A stretch of DNA of 41,206 nucleotides from Candidatus Dependentiae bacterium (GTDB lineage: Bacteria; Babelota; Babeliae; Babelales; Babelaceae), in contig JACDHA010000012.1 in the NCBI GenBank assembly GCA_013821315.1, positions 1 to 41,206 of the forward strand. Reading direction: 5' to 3'. Both the position numbers and the translations under genes were made by a program. The first letter of the stretch is position 1. Each line of letters opens with the position of its first letter. The notes beneath the pieces are model-generated. The model was not told the DNA's origin and made no database searches. It saw only the letters and a program-made list of their open reading frames with translations. Positions 14,748 to 23,131 of the stretch are shown piece after piece.

Positions 14748-15878
14748 TTATAAATTATTAAGCTTTTTCTGAATATGCTTTAATTGCTGCTTTGCATTGT
14801 GATCATTAACTGAAACAAGTGACTGGTTAAGCAGCTGTTTTGTTTCTTTTAAAGCGCGAGCTTGACGCTGTTGTTCATAAATAGATTGTTGCTGTAACGA
14901 GTTTGCTCGACGCAGTTCTTCAAGCTTTTGCATTTCTATAGCATTTTTTTGCTCTTCAGCCAAAGCTTTACGTTGTTCAGCTTCAACTAAGGCTTGAGCA
15001 CGTAATGCTTGTTGATAGAGTTCTCTTTGTGCTTGATATTCACGTGTTTGAGCTACTACGTTTTTTATAGTTTCTAATGCATAACGCAACGACATACTAT
15101 TTTTATAAAGTGTACCAGCAGTTCCATCAACTGTTTGTCCTTCAGTTCGTGTAAAAGATTCTAACGCGCTATCTAAAGCACGCAGGTCATCATGTACCCC
15201 ATTGCTATACGTAACGTAAGGATAAGCAATGGAACTGTCGCTACACGAGCTCAAAAGAGTCGCCTTGACTTGCTTGCTCACTCTATCAGGATCGTTTTGA
15301 CCATAGCGCGTAATAATTTCCATTTCTTTTGCATAATGCCATGCAAGTGTCTGATGCTTTTTATACAGCTCAAAGTACCCATAATGCACATCTAAAAAGT
15401 GAGCGAAATTCTCAAGTTGCCCAGCTAAAACAGACAAATACTGTATTTGTTCTTGTGCTTGCCTTGAAAGAGTATCACCGATTTTTTTTGAACTAATAAT
15501 ACCATGCAAAGAGACTAAAGCCGTTTGTACCGTAGCACGATTTTTTGAAAGCTCAGTAACATACACATTAAAAGCGCCATTAGGTAGGGTAGCTGCAAGC
15601 ATAGGTGTATCTTTACAATCTTTAAAAATACGCAGTTCTGCGGCGTATAATCTGCTGTATTTGGTGTACAATAATTTACTATCTTCTATAAGCTGCTTTT
15701 GAGCTTTATCAACTGATGAGTTGTACCACCACAGTCCACCACCAAAAAGCGTAAGACCACTTGCAACTCCAGCAATAATGCCCAGAGTAATACTACCCCG
15801 AGCAACACGTGTTTGCGCTAATGTTAACCCAAAAAGGCAAAGCGCGATCATACTGCGATTTTTTTTACTTAACATCAT
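14748..15878 (-). CDS. Membrane-anchored or exported coiled-coil protein, function unknown
   Basis: A 376-residue protein of no recognised family. It starts MMLSKKNRSMIALCLFGLTLA, a signal-like hydrophobic segment, with a second hydrophobic stretch GIIAGVASGLTLFGGGLWW at about 33-51 that could be a membrane anchor. Either of the first two Met codons may be the start; GGATCC precedes them. The middle (about 60-260) is helical. The tail from about 285 to 360 is a long Gln/Glu/Ala-rich helix (QRELYQQALRAQALVEAEQR, then EEQKNAIEMQKLEELRR) with strong coiled-coil character. Such long coiled coils suggest a structural or scaffold role in the envelope. It is a single gene facing a bidirectional terminator. 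Confidence 0.65.
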   Translation of the reverse strand: MMLSKKNRSMIALCLFGLTLAQTRVARGSITLGIIAGVASGLTLFGGGLWWYNSSVDKAQKQLIEDSKLLYTKYSRLYAAELRIFKDCKDTPMLAATLPNGAFNVYVTELSKNRATVQTALVSLHGIISSKKIGDTLSRQAQEQIQYLSVLAGQLENFAHFLDVHYGYFELYKKHQTLAWHYAKEMEIITRYGQNDPDRVSKQVKATLLSSCSDSSIAYPYVTYSNGVHDDLRALDSALESFTRTEGQTVDGTAGTLYKNSMSLRYALETIKNVVAQTREYQAQRELYQQALRAQALVEAEQRKALAEEQKNAIEMQKLEELRRANSLQQQSIYEQQRQARALKETKQLLNQSLVSVNDHNAKQQLKHIQKKLNNL

Positions 15879-15974
15879 GAATTGGATCCTAAAGCATACG
15901 AGCCTAAACTATATTTTTCTAGCTTCGTTACTCTACCTTCTTTTAAGTTAAGTATTACCTATAGTAACTCTACG

Positions 15975-16661
15975 TCAACTGGTAGTGACACCCTTAAGAA
16001 GAGCTTGTATTTGTCCGTATCTATGCGTCGTTCTACCAAGCCAATAGAGCTGCAATTCAATACGCTCTTCTGGAGTTAATTGCCAAGGCATATTACTTTC
16101 TCGTATACGCTTGGTAGTTTCATATAAACACAAAGCTACGCTTACTGAAATATTAAAACTCTCAGTAAAACCATACATAGGAACTTTTACAAAGGCATCA
16201 GCATTTTGTAACGCATAATCACTCAGGCCATATTGCTCAGTACCAAATACTAAAGCAGTTTTAGTGTCTAATGGCAGTTCATGTATTAATACGTCATTTT
16301 TCCACGGGCTGGTGGCCACTATTTTATAACCTTGAGCACGTAGTGCATCAAAGCACACTTGCGTATTATTAACATTTTTATCATTATATTGTTTAACATT
16401 CAGCCAATCACTTGCCCCTTTAGCAACATTTTCTGCTAATTTATAACTATGCTTTTGTTCAATAACATGAACGTCTTGTATGCCAAAGCAATCACTTGAG
16501 CGTAAAGCTGCACTTGCATTGTGGCCTTGATAGATATCTTCAAGCACTATGGTAATATATCGTGTTCGCTCTGCACTATTTTTTATAATCTTTTCAGCGC
16601 GCTCAGGGCTTATGTACTGGCAAAATTCATCAAAAATCTTTTTTTTATCGTCTATAGTCAT
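15975..16661 (-). CDS. trmH: tRNA (guanosine-2'-O-)methyltransferase, TrmH family
   Basis: A 228-residue SPOUT methyltransferase. Motif 1 is EDIYQGHNASAALRSSDCFG (about 41-60, with the catalytic Arg), motif 2 is ALVFGTEQYGLS (about 143-154) and motif 3 is IPM-like VPMYGFTESFNISVSVALCL (about 169-188). The pattern NASA-LR-DCFGI and the C-terminal helix ETTKRIRESNMPWQLTPEER match TrmH, which methylates G18 in the tRNA D-loop. ATG 16661 was chosen because it overlaps the upstream stop codon as ATGA; the upstream alternative is a TTG inside the preceding gene. The tail ends LLKGVTTS. Specificity (G18 versus other 2'-O sites) is inferred from similarity. Confidence 0.88.
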   Translation of the reverse strand: MTIDDKKKIFDEFCQYISPERAEKIIKNSAERTRYITIVLEDIYQGHNASAALRSSDCFGIQDVHVIEQKHSYKLAENVAKGASDWLNVKQYNDKNVNNTQVCFDALRAQGYKIVATSPWKNDVLIHELPLDTKTALVFGTEQYGLSDYALQNADAFVKVPMYGFTESFNISVSVALCLYETTKRIRESNMPWQLTPEERIELQLYWLGRTTHRYGQIQALLKGVTTS

Positions 16662-17182
16662 TCTGTCTCTAATTGGCAATGGTTAGGTTGGGTACTTTGT
16701 AAAATAGTGTGTATAGCAAGAGAATTTTTATATTTTTCATACCGGTCATCCTTAAAATAACCTTTACGCAACTGATCAGCACCAAGCAAAAAAGTCACCA
16801 GTCCCAAGCTAGCTAAAGCAGCATGATGAACAGTGCTTACGTTTATTTTAGCACCATTTTTGTCATTACAGCTGTTGACTCCTACTTGAAAACCTTCAAA
16901 GCCTAAAGCTCCCAACATAAAGCCCGTAGCCATACGAGTAATATCGTAAATATCAAAGCGCCTTAAAAGATACGACGAACGCTCTCCTAAAACTTCTTGA
17001 GCAAGTTCTGCATAACGTTTAGCATCTTGCTGTTTTAATGTACGCGCAACAACTGAATTATTAAAAAATTCTATAAATTCGTTGAGCTTAGACTCTTTGA
17101 TAGCATTTTCTAATGCATCAGCTTTAATATGAGTACTTGCTATAAGTATTAAAAACAGAAGTACTCTATTGCTTTGTTTCAT
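16658..17182 (-). CDS. Exported protein of unknown function upstream of trmH
   Basis: A 174-residue protein with no recognised domain. ATG 17182 is preceded by GGGGGATTT; the ATG twelve bases upstream forms part of that ribosome binding site and is unlikely to be used. Residues 1-21 (MKQSNRVLLFLILIASTHIKA) are a signal peptide. A helical region (DALENAIKESKLNEFIEFFN) follows. Two hydrophobic segments, about 84-100 (GFMLGALGFEGFQVGV) and 118-135 (HHAALASLGLVTFLLGADQL), might span a membrane. The gene overlaps trmH by four bases and must be co-translated with it, although no functional link is apparent. Confidence 0.65.
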   Translation of the reverse strand: MKQSNRVLLFLILIASTHIKADALENAIKESKLNEFIEFFNNSVVARTLKQQDAKRYAELAQEVLGERSSYLLRRFDIYDITRMATGFMLGALGFEGFQVGVNSCNDKNGAKINVSTVHHAALASLGLVTFLLGADQLRKGYFKDDRYEKYKNSLAIHTILQSTQPNHCQLETE

Positions 17183-17366
17183 GAAATCCCCCATAAATTA
17201 ATTAGTACTAGTATAAGTGTATCAGGCCTAAAAGGATCAGCAACTGTTGGTCTAACAGAATAAATAAACATAACTACATTAATTATAGTAGTTTTAAATA
17301 TACTTTTGATAGGCTCTATAGGATACTATACTAATTTACACAGTATTAACTTATAAGGACAAGAGT

Positions 17367-18143
17367 ATGAGCGCTCGGATTAACTATATTTTAATCGTTT
17401 TTACACTTACTTTTAGCGTCTTTAATACAAGCTATACTTGGTTTGGTTTTTTCAACAAATCAGTAGCAGCACCAAAGAATAGTGGTTCAAAACATACAGA
17501 AAGCGCTACAAGTTTTAATCCCAATGATATTCTCTTTACACCTACAATTAATGTTCATGTTAACTCAGATAGTAGATCTGCTAGTGCGTCTGCAGCTAAA
17601 AATTCTTCTCGTCAAAAATTACTTGATTCTAGTCGAGAACGAGCGCAGCAGCATATTAACTCATTATCACATGTTATAATGCATAATAAATTTACAACTG
17701 CCCTTACTGTAGCAAGTATTAGTTATATAGCACTACAAAGTACTCTTTTATATCTAAGGCACAATCTTTATCTTCCCGATTGTTGGTCCAAATGGCATAA
17801 TACAAAAACCCTTAGTGAATTATATACCGTACCTCAACCAACTTTAGCAAAACAATTGATAAACGATATACAACATACCTATACCAAGCTTTCTAATCCT
17901 CTTGACTTCACTACACCGCTTATATCTTTTGTGCGTGACTTAGAAACAGAAATTAAATATCTTAATCTTTATAAATCACTAATAAAAAAGGTTCAGCTGT
18001 ATAAAATAAATAGAATTATATGGTTTGATGACAAGCTTTTAGAAGAAACGCCTGACAGATTGCACAGACTTGCTTATATTAAAAATACTTTTTTTACCTG
18101 GCTTGTAGATCATAAAATAGAAATACAAAAACCTTTGTTATAA
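17367..18143 (+). CDS. Putative membrane or exported protein, function unknown
   Basis: A 258-residue protein, no family recognised. An N-terminal hydrophobic segment (INYILIVFTLTFSVFNTSYTW, split here only by residue limits, about residues 5-25) is a signal peptide or anchor. It is followed by a Ser/Asn/Ala-rich low-complexity linker to about residue 85. A second hydrophobic segment (ALTVASISYIALQSTLLYL, about 113-131) is a plausible membrane span. The C-terminal 125 residues are helical and basic. ATG 17367 follows AAGGACAAGAG. A weak promoter (TTGATA 17306-17311, TATACT 17327-17332, 15-base spacing) lies just upstream. It is monocistronic and ends at a strong terminator. Confidence 0.6.
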   Translation: MSARINYILIVFTLTFSVFNTSYTWFGFFNKSVAAPKNSGSKHTESATSFNPNDILFTPTINVHVNSDSRSASASAAKNSSRQKLLDSSRERAQQHINSLSHVIMHNKFTTALTVASISYIALQSTLLYLRHNLYLPDCWSKWHNTKTLSELYTVPQPTLAKQLINDIQHTYTKLSNPLDFTTPLISFVRDLETEIKYLNLYKSLIKKVQLYKINRIIWFDDKLLEETPDRLHRLAYIKNTFFTWLVDHKIEIQKPLL

Positions 18144-18147
18144 AAAC

Positions 18148-18177
18148 AAAAAGCTTGGTATAATTACCAAGCTTTTT
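18148..18177. terminator. Bidirectional terminator
   Basis: AAAAAGCTTGGTA (18148-18160) and TACCAAGCTTTTT (18165-18177) form a perfect 13-pair stem with loop TAAT. It lies between convergent genes, 2 bases before the last codon of the MCE gene, and serves both strands. Confidence 0.85.
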
Positions 18178-18179
18178 TA

Positions 18180-19700
18180 TTACCACAAAGTAACGCCCGC
18201 ACCGATAAAGCCGCTTTTGTTGTATTTGCTTACAAAATCATCAATTCCAAATGCTAAATACGCATGAGAGCCAATATAAATCTTATTAAGCCATTTGAGA
18301 TGCGGTCTACGATCGCAATAGAGTCTATTTTGTCCACGTAAATCAAAAGCTTCAAAACTCGTTAAAAATGCACCACGTGTACCAAATGGCACAGCATATT
18401 CAACTGCTAATCCAAGAGTGCCCTCAAAAATACCCAATCTAAAGGCTGCATTCTTATATATTTTACCAAGCTGTAAATTTAGCTTAAGCGAATCTAAATG
18501 TTGCTTAGTAAACTCAAAACACTCAGAACGTGATTTTCCTGTATTACCATACAGATCACAAGAACGTGTTTGTAGTATGTCACGTTTTATAAAACCTCTA
18601 GTAGAATACGTAGCACCACCTAAAAGATAGAGATCGTTATTATACTGAATCTTGCCATTAGCATAGAGTTTAAAATCTTTACATGCAGTCTTTGAGCCGA
18701 CATCTTTAAGACACTCAAGATGAGAATCAACTGCAAAAGTTAAGTTTTTTAAAGTATTGACTGCACTACCAAGACCACTGACAACATGCTGAATATTTTC
18801 GTATGCTGCTGTATCGTTAACGAGTTGCCCTATGGTACCTTCACCTTGATTAATTTTTTGTGCTATACAATTAACTGTAGCAAGAGCTTGTTCTGCTTGA
18901 GTACAAACACCGTTGGTAAGCTGATCAGTAGCTAACTCTATACTACTAGCCACCTGCTCTATACTAGCTTGAATATGGGGTAACATTGTGTTATTAATGT
19001 TATCACTTACACATGTTATATTTTTACATAATTCAGGTAACTGATTTTTAAGTTCAGCAGCAACAGATCTAATATCTTGTATTATAGTTTGCATACTCTC
19101 TTGATTTGGTGTAATAAGATTATCTAGTGAATTACTAATACACGCTATCTTACGCGCAGCATCATTAATAAATCCTAGGGTATTTTTTAAATTTGAACTG
19201 CCATCAGTATCTATACATGCTTCTTTAAGCGTTCGTGTTACATCTTCAACGTTTTGAGATATCTTTTTAAAGCTTTGCATAAGATCGTCCATCGAAACAG
19301 ATTCACGTGGACTATAACATAATGTTTGACCACTTTTTAGACGAGGTGTAGTATCATTACCTGGTACAATTTCTACAAATTTACCGCCCAAAATACCTTC
19401 TTGCTTAACGGTAGCTTGAGAGTCTTGGTAAAGAGCATACTTTTTAAGCACTCTAAGCTCAGCTTTCACGCTAGAGCCGTCAGACTCTAATTGCACAGAG
19501 TCAACCCATCCAACTTTTACCCCAGCTATTTTAACTTCTGCTTTTTTTGATACTCCTGCAATATCTTTAAAGTGAGCTGTATAGCTTGCATAACGAGCTT
19601 TATCAAAACGTAAAAACCCTACTTGAAAACTCATATATAAAAATGCGCAAAGCGCTGCTATAATAAAAATACCAACAGTTGTTTCTGCTTTAAAATGCAA
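18180..19700 (-). CDS. MCE/MlaD-family lipid transport protein with beta-barrel-like C-terminus
   Basis: A 506-residue envelope protein. An N-terminal membrane anchor (VGIFIIAALCAFLYMSFQVG, about 9-28) is followed by one MCE domain (about 38-120) with the typical FKDIAGVSKKAEVKIAGVKV and VKQEGILGGKFVEI strands. A helical, heptad-like section (about 140-325) follows, as in MlaD/Mce tails. From about 335 the sequence turns into alternating strands (KLYANGKIQYNNDLYLLGGA, RLGIFEGTLGLAVEYAVPFG, IYIGSHAYLAFGIDDF) and ends FIGAGVTLW with a terminal aromatic residue, resembling an outer-membrane beta-barrel. MCE proteins carry phospholipids between the inner and outer membranes. No MlaE permease or MlaF ATPase gene is adjacent; it follows gspK by 24 bases. 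The MCE call is firm, the barrel an inference. Confidence 0.85.
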   Translation of the reverse strand: MHFKAETTVGIFIIAALCAFLYMSFQVGFLRFDKARYASYTAHFKDIAGVSKKAEVKIAGVKVGWVDSVQLESDGSSVKAELRVLKKYALYQDSQATVKQEGILGGKFVEIVPGNDTTPRLKSGQTLCYSPRESVSMDDLMQSFKKISQNVEDVTRTLKEACIDTDGSSNLKNTLGFINDAARKIACISNSLDNLITPNQESMQTIIQDIRSVAAELKNQLPELCKNITCVSDNINNTMLPHIQASIEQVASSIELATDQLTNGVCTQAEQALATVNCIAQKINQGEGTIGQLVNDTAAYENIQHVVSGLGSAVNTLKNLTFAVDSHLECLKDVGSKTACKDFKLYANGKIQYNNDLYLLGGATYSTRGFIKRDILQTRSCDLYGNTGKSRSECFEFTKQHLDSLKLNLQLGKIYKNAAFRLGIFEGTLGLAVEYAVPFGTRGAFLTSFEAFDLRGQNRLYCDRRPHLKWLNKIYIGSHAYLAFGIDDFVSKYNKSGFIGAGVTLW

Positions 19701-19724
19701 CGTAGTTCCTCAAAAAAAAAGTTT

Positions 19725-20894
19725 TTATAACCAATATAGTTTAGTGATCTTAAAAATAACACTTTGTGGCGAGAGTTCTGCAGGCACTGTATCTTTTTCT
19801 AAAAGAGCCGCAACTTTCTGGGTAATACCGCCTACGGTACCATACGATAGCACAAAAAAGGCTGTTGCTTCAAATTGCAACGAAAACAAAGCAGTTATTT
19901 CTTTAGGCAAACTAGCATACGATTTTCCAAAAGTAGGCATCAGTAGCTTATCCCATACACTTTGCCATTGCATAAAAGGCTTAAAGTTTTTTACCCATTC
20001 TTTTGTGTCACGTGGCCCCTCTTTTTGAGTAAAACCTAAAAGACTGCCAAACGAATTACTTATAAACCATGGATTAATCCTACCAGAACCTGAATGAATA
20101 GTAAAAAGATCTGTAAGATATACTGTTTGTTTATCAGGCTTTTTACCGGGCATAAGGGTTATTTTCTCCTGAAATGCTGTTTGCATATCTTTCGCTTGCA
20201 GTAACTCGGTAGCATCCTCAAAGCCACGACCTAACTGTTTTTTAAGCTGCTCAACAGAAGCAAAAAACTGGCCATTACCAACAGCTGGTGCTAACAGTTC
20301 ATTCAGTACCACTGCTAAGGGTTTGTTGGTTTCTTGAGCTTGAGCATTAGGCGGATTAGTAGGGGTAGCAGGTTTAGCCCCTGGCGCTCCATTAGGAGTT
20401 GGTTTATTTTGAGCTGCAGGTTTCGGTTGCATTAACGGTAGTAATTGATTTATAGCTAATTTGCCTTGTTCAGAAGATATGTGTAGCTGCACTATGCCAT
20501 CTATACCGTCAGCTTTGTCAGTTAAACTAAACTGCTGCCACGCGTTAATAAGAGTAACAAGCTGCCCAAACCAACGCTGCTGAGGTGGCTGCTTAGCCTC
20601 TTCTTCTTTAGTTTTATCTTCAGGCTTACTCGATTGATTTGATTGCGGTAACGATCCAGCATAAGCGCTTTGAGCTGGCCCATTTTTTTGCTCTTTAGGA
20701 ATAATAAGCGCTAATTGAGCACGTGCTATTTCAATACCACCAAGAGCAAGAGTACGTGCTTTTTCTCTATCAAGCACTAAGCGCGCTTGACGCTGGTAAC
20801 TTATAGCTCGTTGCACAACACTGGTAATAAGTGTAACAGCAACAGAAACAAGCATCAGCGATAATATAAGTATATAACCAGATTTCTTATCCAT
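19725..20894 (-). CDS. gspK: GspK-like minor pseudopilin of type II secretion
   Basis: A 389-residue protein with a short leader DKKSG then Y-ILILSLMLVSVAVTLI, a prepilin-peptidase site followed by a membrane helix. There is no Glu at position +5, as is characteristic of GspK, which caps the pseudopilus tip. The following helix (REKARTLALGGIEIARAQL, about 43-61) is also typical. Two Pro/Gln/Ala/Asn-rich linkers (about 68-108 and 155-192) interrupt the globular part and are longer than in most homologues. A segment about 195-250 (LLAPAVGNGQFFASVEQLKK) resembles the helical domain of GspK. It lies 11 bases after gspJ. Assigned from size, tip-pseudopilin features and operon position. Confidence 0.72.
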   Translation of the reverse strand: MDKKSGYILILSLMLVSVAVTLITSVVQRAISYQRQARLVLDREKARTLALGGIEIARAQLALIIPKEQKNGPAQSAYAGSLPQSNQSSKPEDKTKEEEAKQPPQQRWFGQLVTLINAWQQFSLTDKADGIDGIVQLHISSEQGKLAINQLLPLMQPKPAAQNKPTPNGAPGAKPATPTNPPNAQAQETNKPLAVVLNELLAPAVGNGQFFASVEQLKKQLGRGFEDATELLQAKDMQTAFQEKITLMPGKKPDKQTVYLTDLFTIHSGSGRINPWFISNSFGSLLGFTQKEGPRDTKEWVKNFKPFMQWQSVWDKLLMPTFGKSYASLPKEITALFSLQFEATAFFVLSYGTVGGITQKVAALLEKDTVPAELSPQSVIFKITKLYWL

Positions 20895-20905
20895 AGTAGT
20901 GTCTT

Positions 20906-21790
20906 TTAAGGTTTAGGTGGTACTAAAGGAGCTACAGGTTTTACTTGCTTTTTAGGCTCTGGTATACGATAAGCAGGCACTTTAAAAGCAAAATCAAAGG
21001 GGACTTCTCGTGTTGTCTGGGCTACTACAACGCTGCCTGTTAAAGAAACAAAGGCAGGAATAACAGTACGATATTTTTCTTTAATTTCTTTTTCGTTCCA
21101 ATTTTCAAGCTTTTGTGGTGTCTTGGGTTGTGCTTCGGGTTTAGAATCAGCTTGATTTGTCTGTGCTTCTGGAGCTTCAGGCACATCAAACACCGTTGTT
21201 TGTATTTTAAGCTGCCTTAGAGAACCAATAAGTTCGTAATACTGTTTTAGAGGTCTATTTTTAAGGGTATCTAAATCAAGCTTATCTACACTAGAGCTGT
21301 AGTATAAACTAAAAGTACCCAGGTCGCTTGGATCTTTTTCTAGTCTATAAGCAACACGTTTAATAAGGGGACGAGCTTGTAGTTCACCTTTACTGGTTAT
21401 AGCTTGCAGACCGCCGGTTGTTAAAAATGACCAAAAGAGCCCGTTATCTGTTTGATTAATATAAAAAATATCTTGTAATTTTTTTTCTTCCTGCTTTTTT
21501 TCTTCTGGCTTTTCAGGTGACTTTTGCTCAACTGCGTAGCCTGCAGGCTTTTCCGGTTGCTGGGCTTGTTGCTCAAGCTCTTTTTGAACGCTAAACGGAT
21601 AGAGTATACCAGTAATATCTTTTTCCAGTTGCCCATACAAAGCACTTAAAGGTACATCAGTAGCAATAACAGTGGTAATATCAGACACAACAAAGCGTGT
21701 TTGTTGAATAAGCTTATACAGGCTCAGTGAAAGCATCGATGAGATAGATACCGCTATTAATAATTCAATAAGCGTAAATCCCTGCTTCAT
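20906..21790 (-). CDS. gspJ: GspJ-like minor pseudopilin
   Basis: A 294-residue pseudopilin. The class III leader is MKQG, cleaved before FTLIELLIAVSISSML with Glu+5 present. A Lys/Glu/Pro/Gln-rich low-complexity insertion at about 72-105 (QQAQQPEKPAGYAVEQKSPE and on) and another at about 205-240 enlarge it beyond the usual 200 residues. Positions about 110-200 carry the family's pattern of strands (DNGLFWSFLTTGG, IKRVAYRLEKDPSDLGTFSL). The start codon overlaps the gspI stop as ATGA. The C-terminus is Pro-rich (PKKQVKPVAPLVPPKP). J forms the tip complex with I and K. Confidence 0.75.
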   Translation of the reverse strand: MKQGFTLIELLIAVSISSMLSLSLYKLIQQTRFVVSDITTVIATDVPLSALYGQLEKDITGILYPFSVQKELEQQAQQPEKPAGYAVEQKSPEKPEEKKQEEKKLQDIFYINQTDNGLFWSFLTTGGLQAITSKGELQARPLIKRVAYRLEKDPSDLGTFSLYYSSSVDKLDLDTLKNRPLKQYYELIGSLRQLKIQTTVFDVPEAPEAQTNQADSKPEAQPKTPQKLENWNEKEIKEKYRTVIPAFVSLTGSVVVAQTTREVPFDFAFKVPAYRIPEPKKQVKPVAPLVPPKP

Positions 21791-22206
21791 TTTACTGGCT
21801 CCTTAGGAGAGAACTTAAAGCTTATAAAACTCTCTTGACGATTTCCTCTAATATCGTCCCAAGAACCTTCTACCTGTTCTTTATAGAGTCCAGAAATTTT
21901 ACCTAAAGCAGATTCTCCACTACTTTTTGATAGTGTATAGGTAATTTTTGTTTCAGGGTCTGCTACTTCAATTTTTTTGGTACCTGCGGTTATTTGCCAT
22001 CCTTCACGGTCAGCTTGTACAAAGACATTTTTAAGTATGCTTATACGCTCTTCAAGAGCATGTGCTTCAAAAACACCTCGTAGCAAAATGCTTTGTAACT
22101 TTACTAGTGACAACGTGCTTGTCCCTACAAGTACAATAGCAAACATAAGCTCAACAAGCGTTAAACCTGCTACACGACTACACGAGTTAGAGATAAAGCT
22201 TTTCAT
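21787..22206 (-). CDS. gspI: GspI-like minor pseudopilin
   Basis: A 139-residue pseudopilin. The leader (MKSFISNSCSRVAG, 14 residues) is longer than in its neighbours, and the methylated N-terminus would be LTLVELMFAIVLVGTSTLSL with Glu+5. Length fits GspI. Overlaps of four bases with gspH upstream and gspJ downstream imply coupled translation. The mature part after about residue 55 has strands (WQITAGTKKIEVADPETKIT) but no diagnostic motif. The I assignment depends on order G-H-I-J-K. Confidence 0.72.
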   Translation of the reverse strand: MKSFISNSCSRVAGLTLVELMFAIVLVGTSTLSLVKLQSILLRGVFEAHALEERISILKNVFVQADREGWQITAGTKKIEVADPETKITYTLSKSSGESALGKISGLYKEQVEGSWDDIRGNRQESFISFKFSPKEPVK

Positions 22207-22667
22207 AAAAGTTTAAACTGTACAGTAAAAGGGTTAAGCACAAGCTCATAGTTACCTGAATTTGGTAGTAATTTTTCTTGTTCATGATCAACAAAGAGTA
22301 TACGTACCTCTTGAGCAGTACCGTCAGGTAAAATATAAAAAAAAGTTTTGGTAACTTTACCAGTAGCAAGTTGCGATTCGCCATTTATTACAATATCAGT
22401 AAATTCTAGTTCACTCGGCATGGTCATACGGCCTTGCTCGGGGCTACGCTCAATAGTATTTGAAGCAAAATTAAACGTTATCGTTTGTGCATGACTTGTC
22501 TGTAACGCAGCTTGTGCGCCCTCTTGCACAAAAGCATTCAGGCGCACGATGAAATCTTGACCTACAGACGTTTCCCGTTTTCTTAGTCGAGGTAACATAA
22601 GACCGGTTATAACGCCTATAAGTGCTATAACTATTACTAATTCTATAAGGCTAAATCCTGACTTCAT
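22203..22667 (-). CDS. gspH: GspH-like minor pseudopilin
   Basis: A 154-residue pseudopilin. The leader MKSG precedes FSLIELVIVIALIGVITGLM with Glu+5. A helix (QDFIVRLNAFVQEGAQAALQ) leads into a strand-rich C-terminal part, as in GspH, which joins the pseudopilus shaft to the tip complex. Starts 8 bases after gspG and overlaps gspI by four bases. Length is normal. Placed as H by order and size. Confidence 0.75.
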   Translation of the reverse strand: MKSGFSLIELVIVIALIGVITGLMLPRLRKRETSVGQDFIVRLNAFVQEGAQAALQTSHAQTITFNFASNTIERSPEQGRMTMPSELEFTDIVINGESQLATGKVTKTFFYILPDGTAQEVRILFVDHEQEKLLPNSGNYELVLNPFTVQFKLL

Positions 22668-22675
22668 ATCAGTTT

Positions 22676-23098
22676 TTATGCCTCTTGAGAACGAGCTGAG
22701 TAGATTGGTGCAGTTGATCCGGGAGCACCTTTAGAAGTTAAATCATACGGTGGCTGTGCACCTTTACCATTAGGAGCGTAGTCAAATCTTTGGCCCCAAG
22801 CATCTTCTAGATCTTTTTCTTCTAAATTGGTACCACTCCATTTTCTAGCATTAGCTCCTTGAGGTGCTTGAAAGAGCTCTTCAAGATCTTTTGGATAATC
22901 GCCAACACTTATTTTGTAACGTTCAAGTTCTGTATCAAGAGCTCTTAAACGATTTTCTGTGGTACTTTTATTATTGCTGCTCGTTATTTGACGAATGATA
23001 GCAAAGCCACCAAGCATAAGCATAGAAATAAGACCAAGCGCTATACCAAGTTCTATTAAACTATAACCTGGTTTGAGATGGTTCGTTTGTACTTTCAT
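22676..23098 (-). CDS. gspG: GspG-like major pseudopilin
   Basis: A 140-residue major pseudopilin of the type II secretion system. The leader MKVQTNHLKPG is followed by YSLIELGIALGLISMLMLGG. The GspG core follows: LRALDTELERYKISVGDYPK (helix then YP), ARKWSGTNLEEKDLEDAWGQ, RFDYAPNGK and PPYDLTSKGAPG. The DPWG motif reads DAWG, and the usual calcium-loop SLGADG reads SKGAPG, so the Ca-binding site may be altered. ATG 23098 was chosen because AAAGGA lies five bases upstream; an in-frame start 30 bases earlier would lack such a site. It follows gspF by 33 bases. Confidence 0.85.
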   Translation of the reverse strand: MKVQTNHLKPGYSLIELGIALGLISMLMLGGFAIIRQITSSNNKSTTENRLRALDTELERYKISVGDYPKDLEELFQAPQGANARKWSGTNLEEKDLEDAWGQRFDYAPNGKGAQPPYDLTSKGAPGSTAPIYSARSQEA

Positions 23099-23131
23099 AG
23101 TATCCTTTCTGTATTGAGAGATAATCACTTA

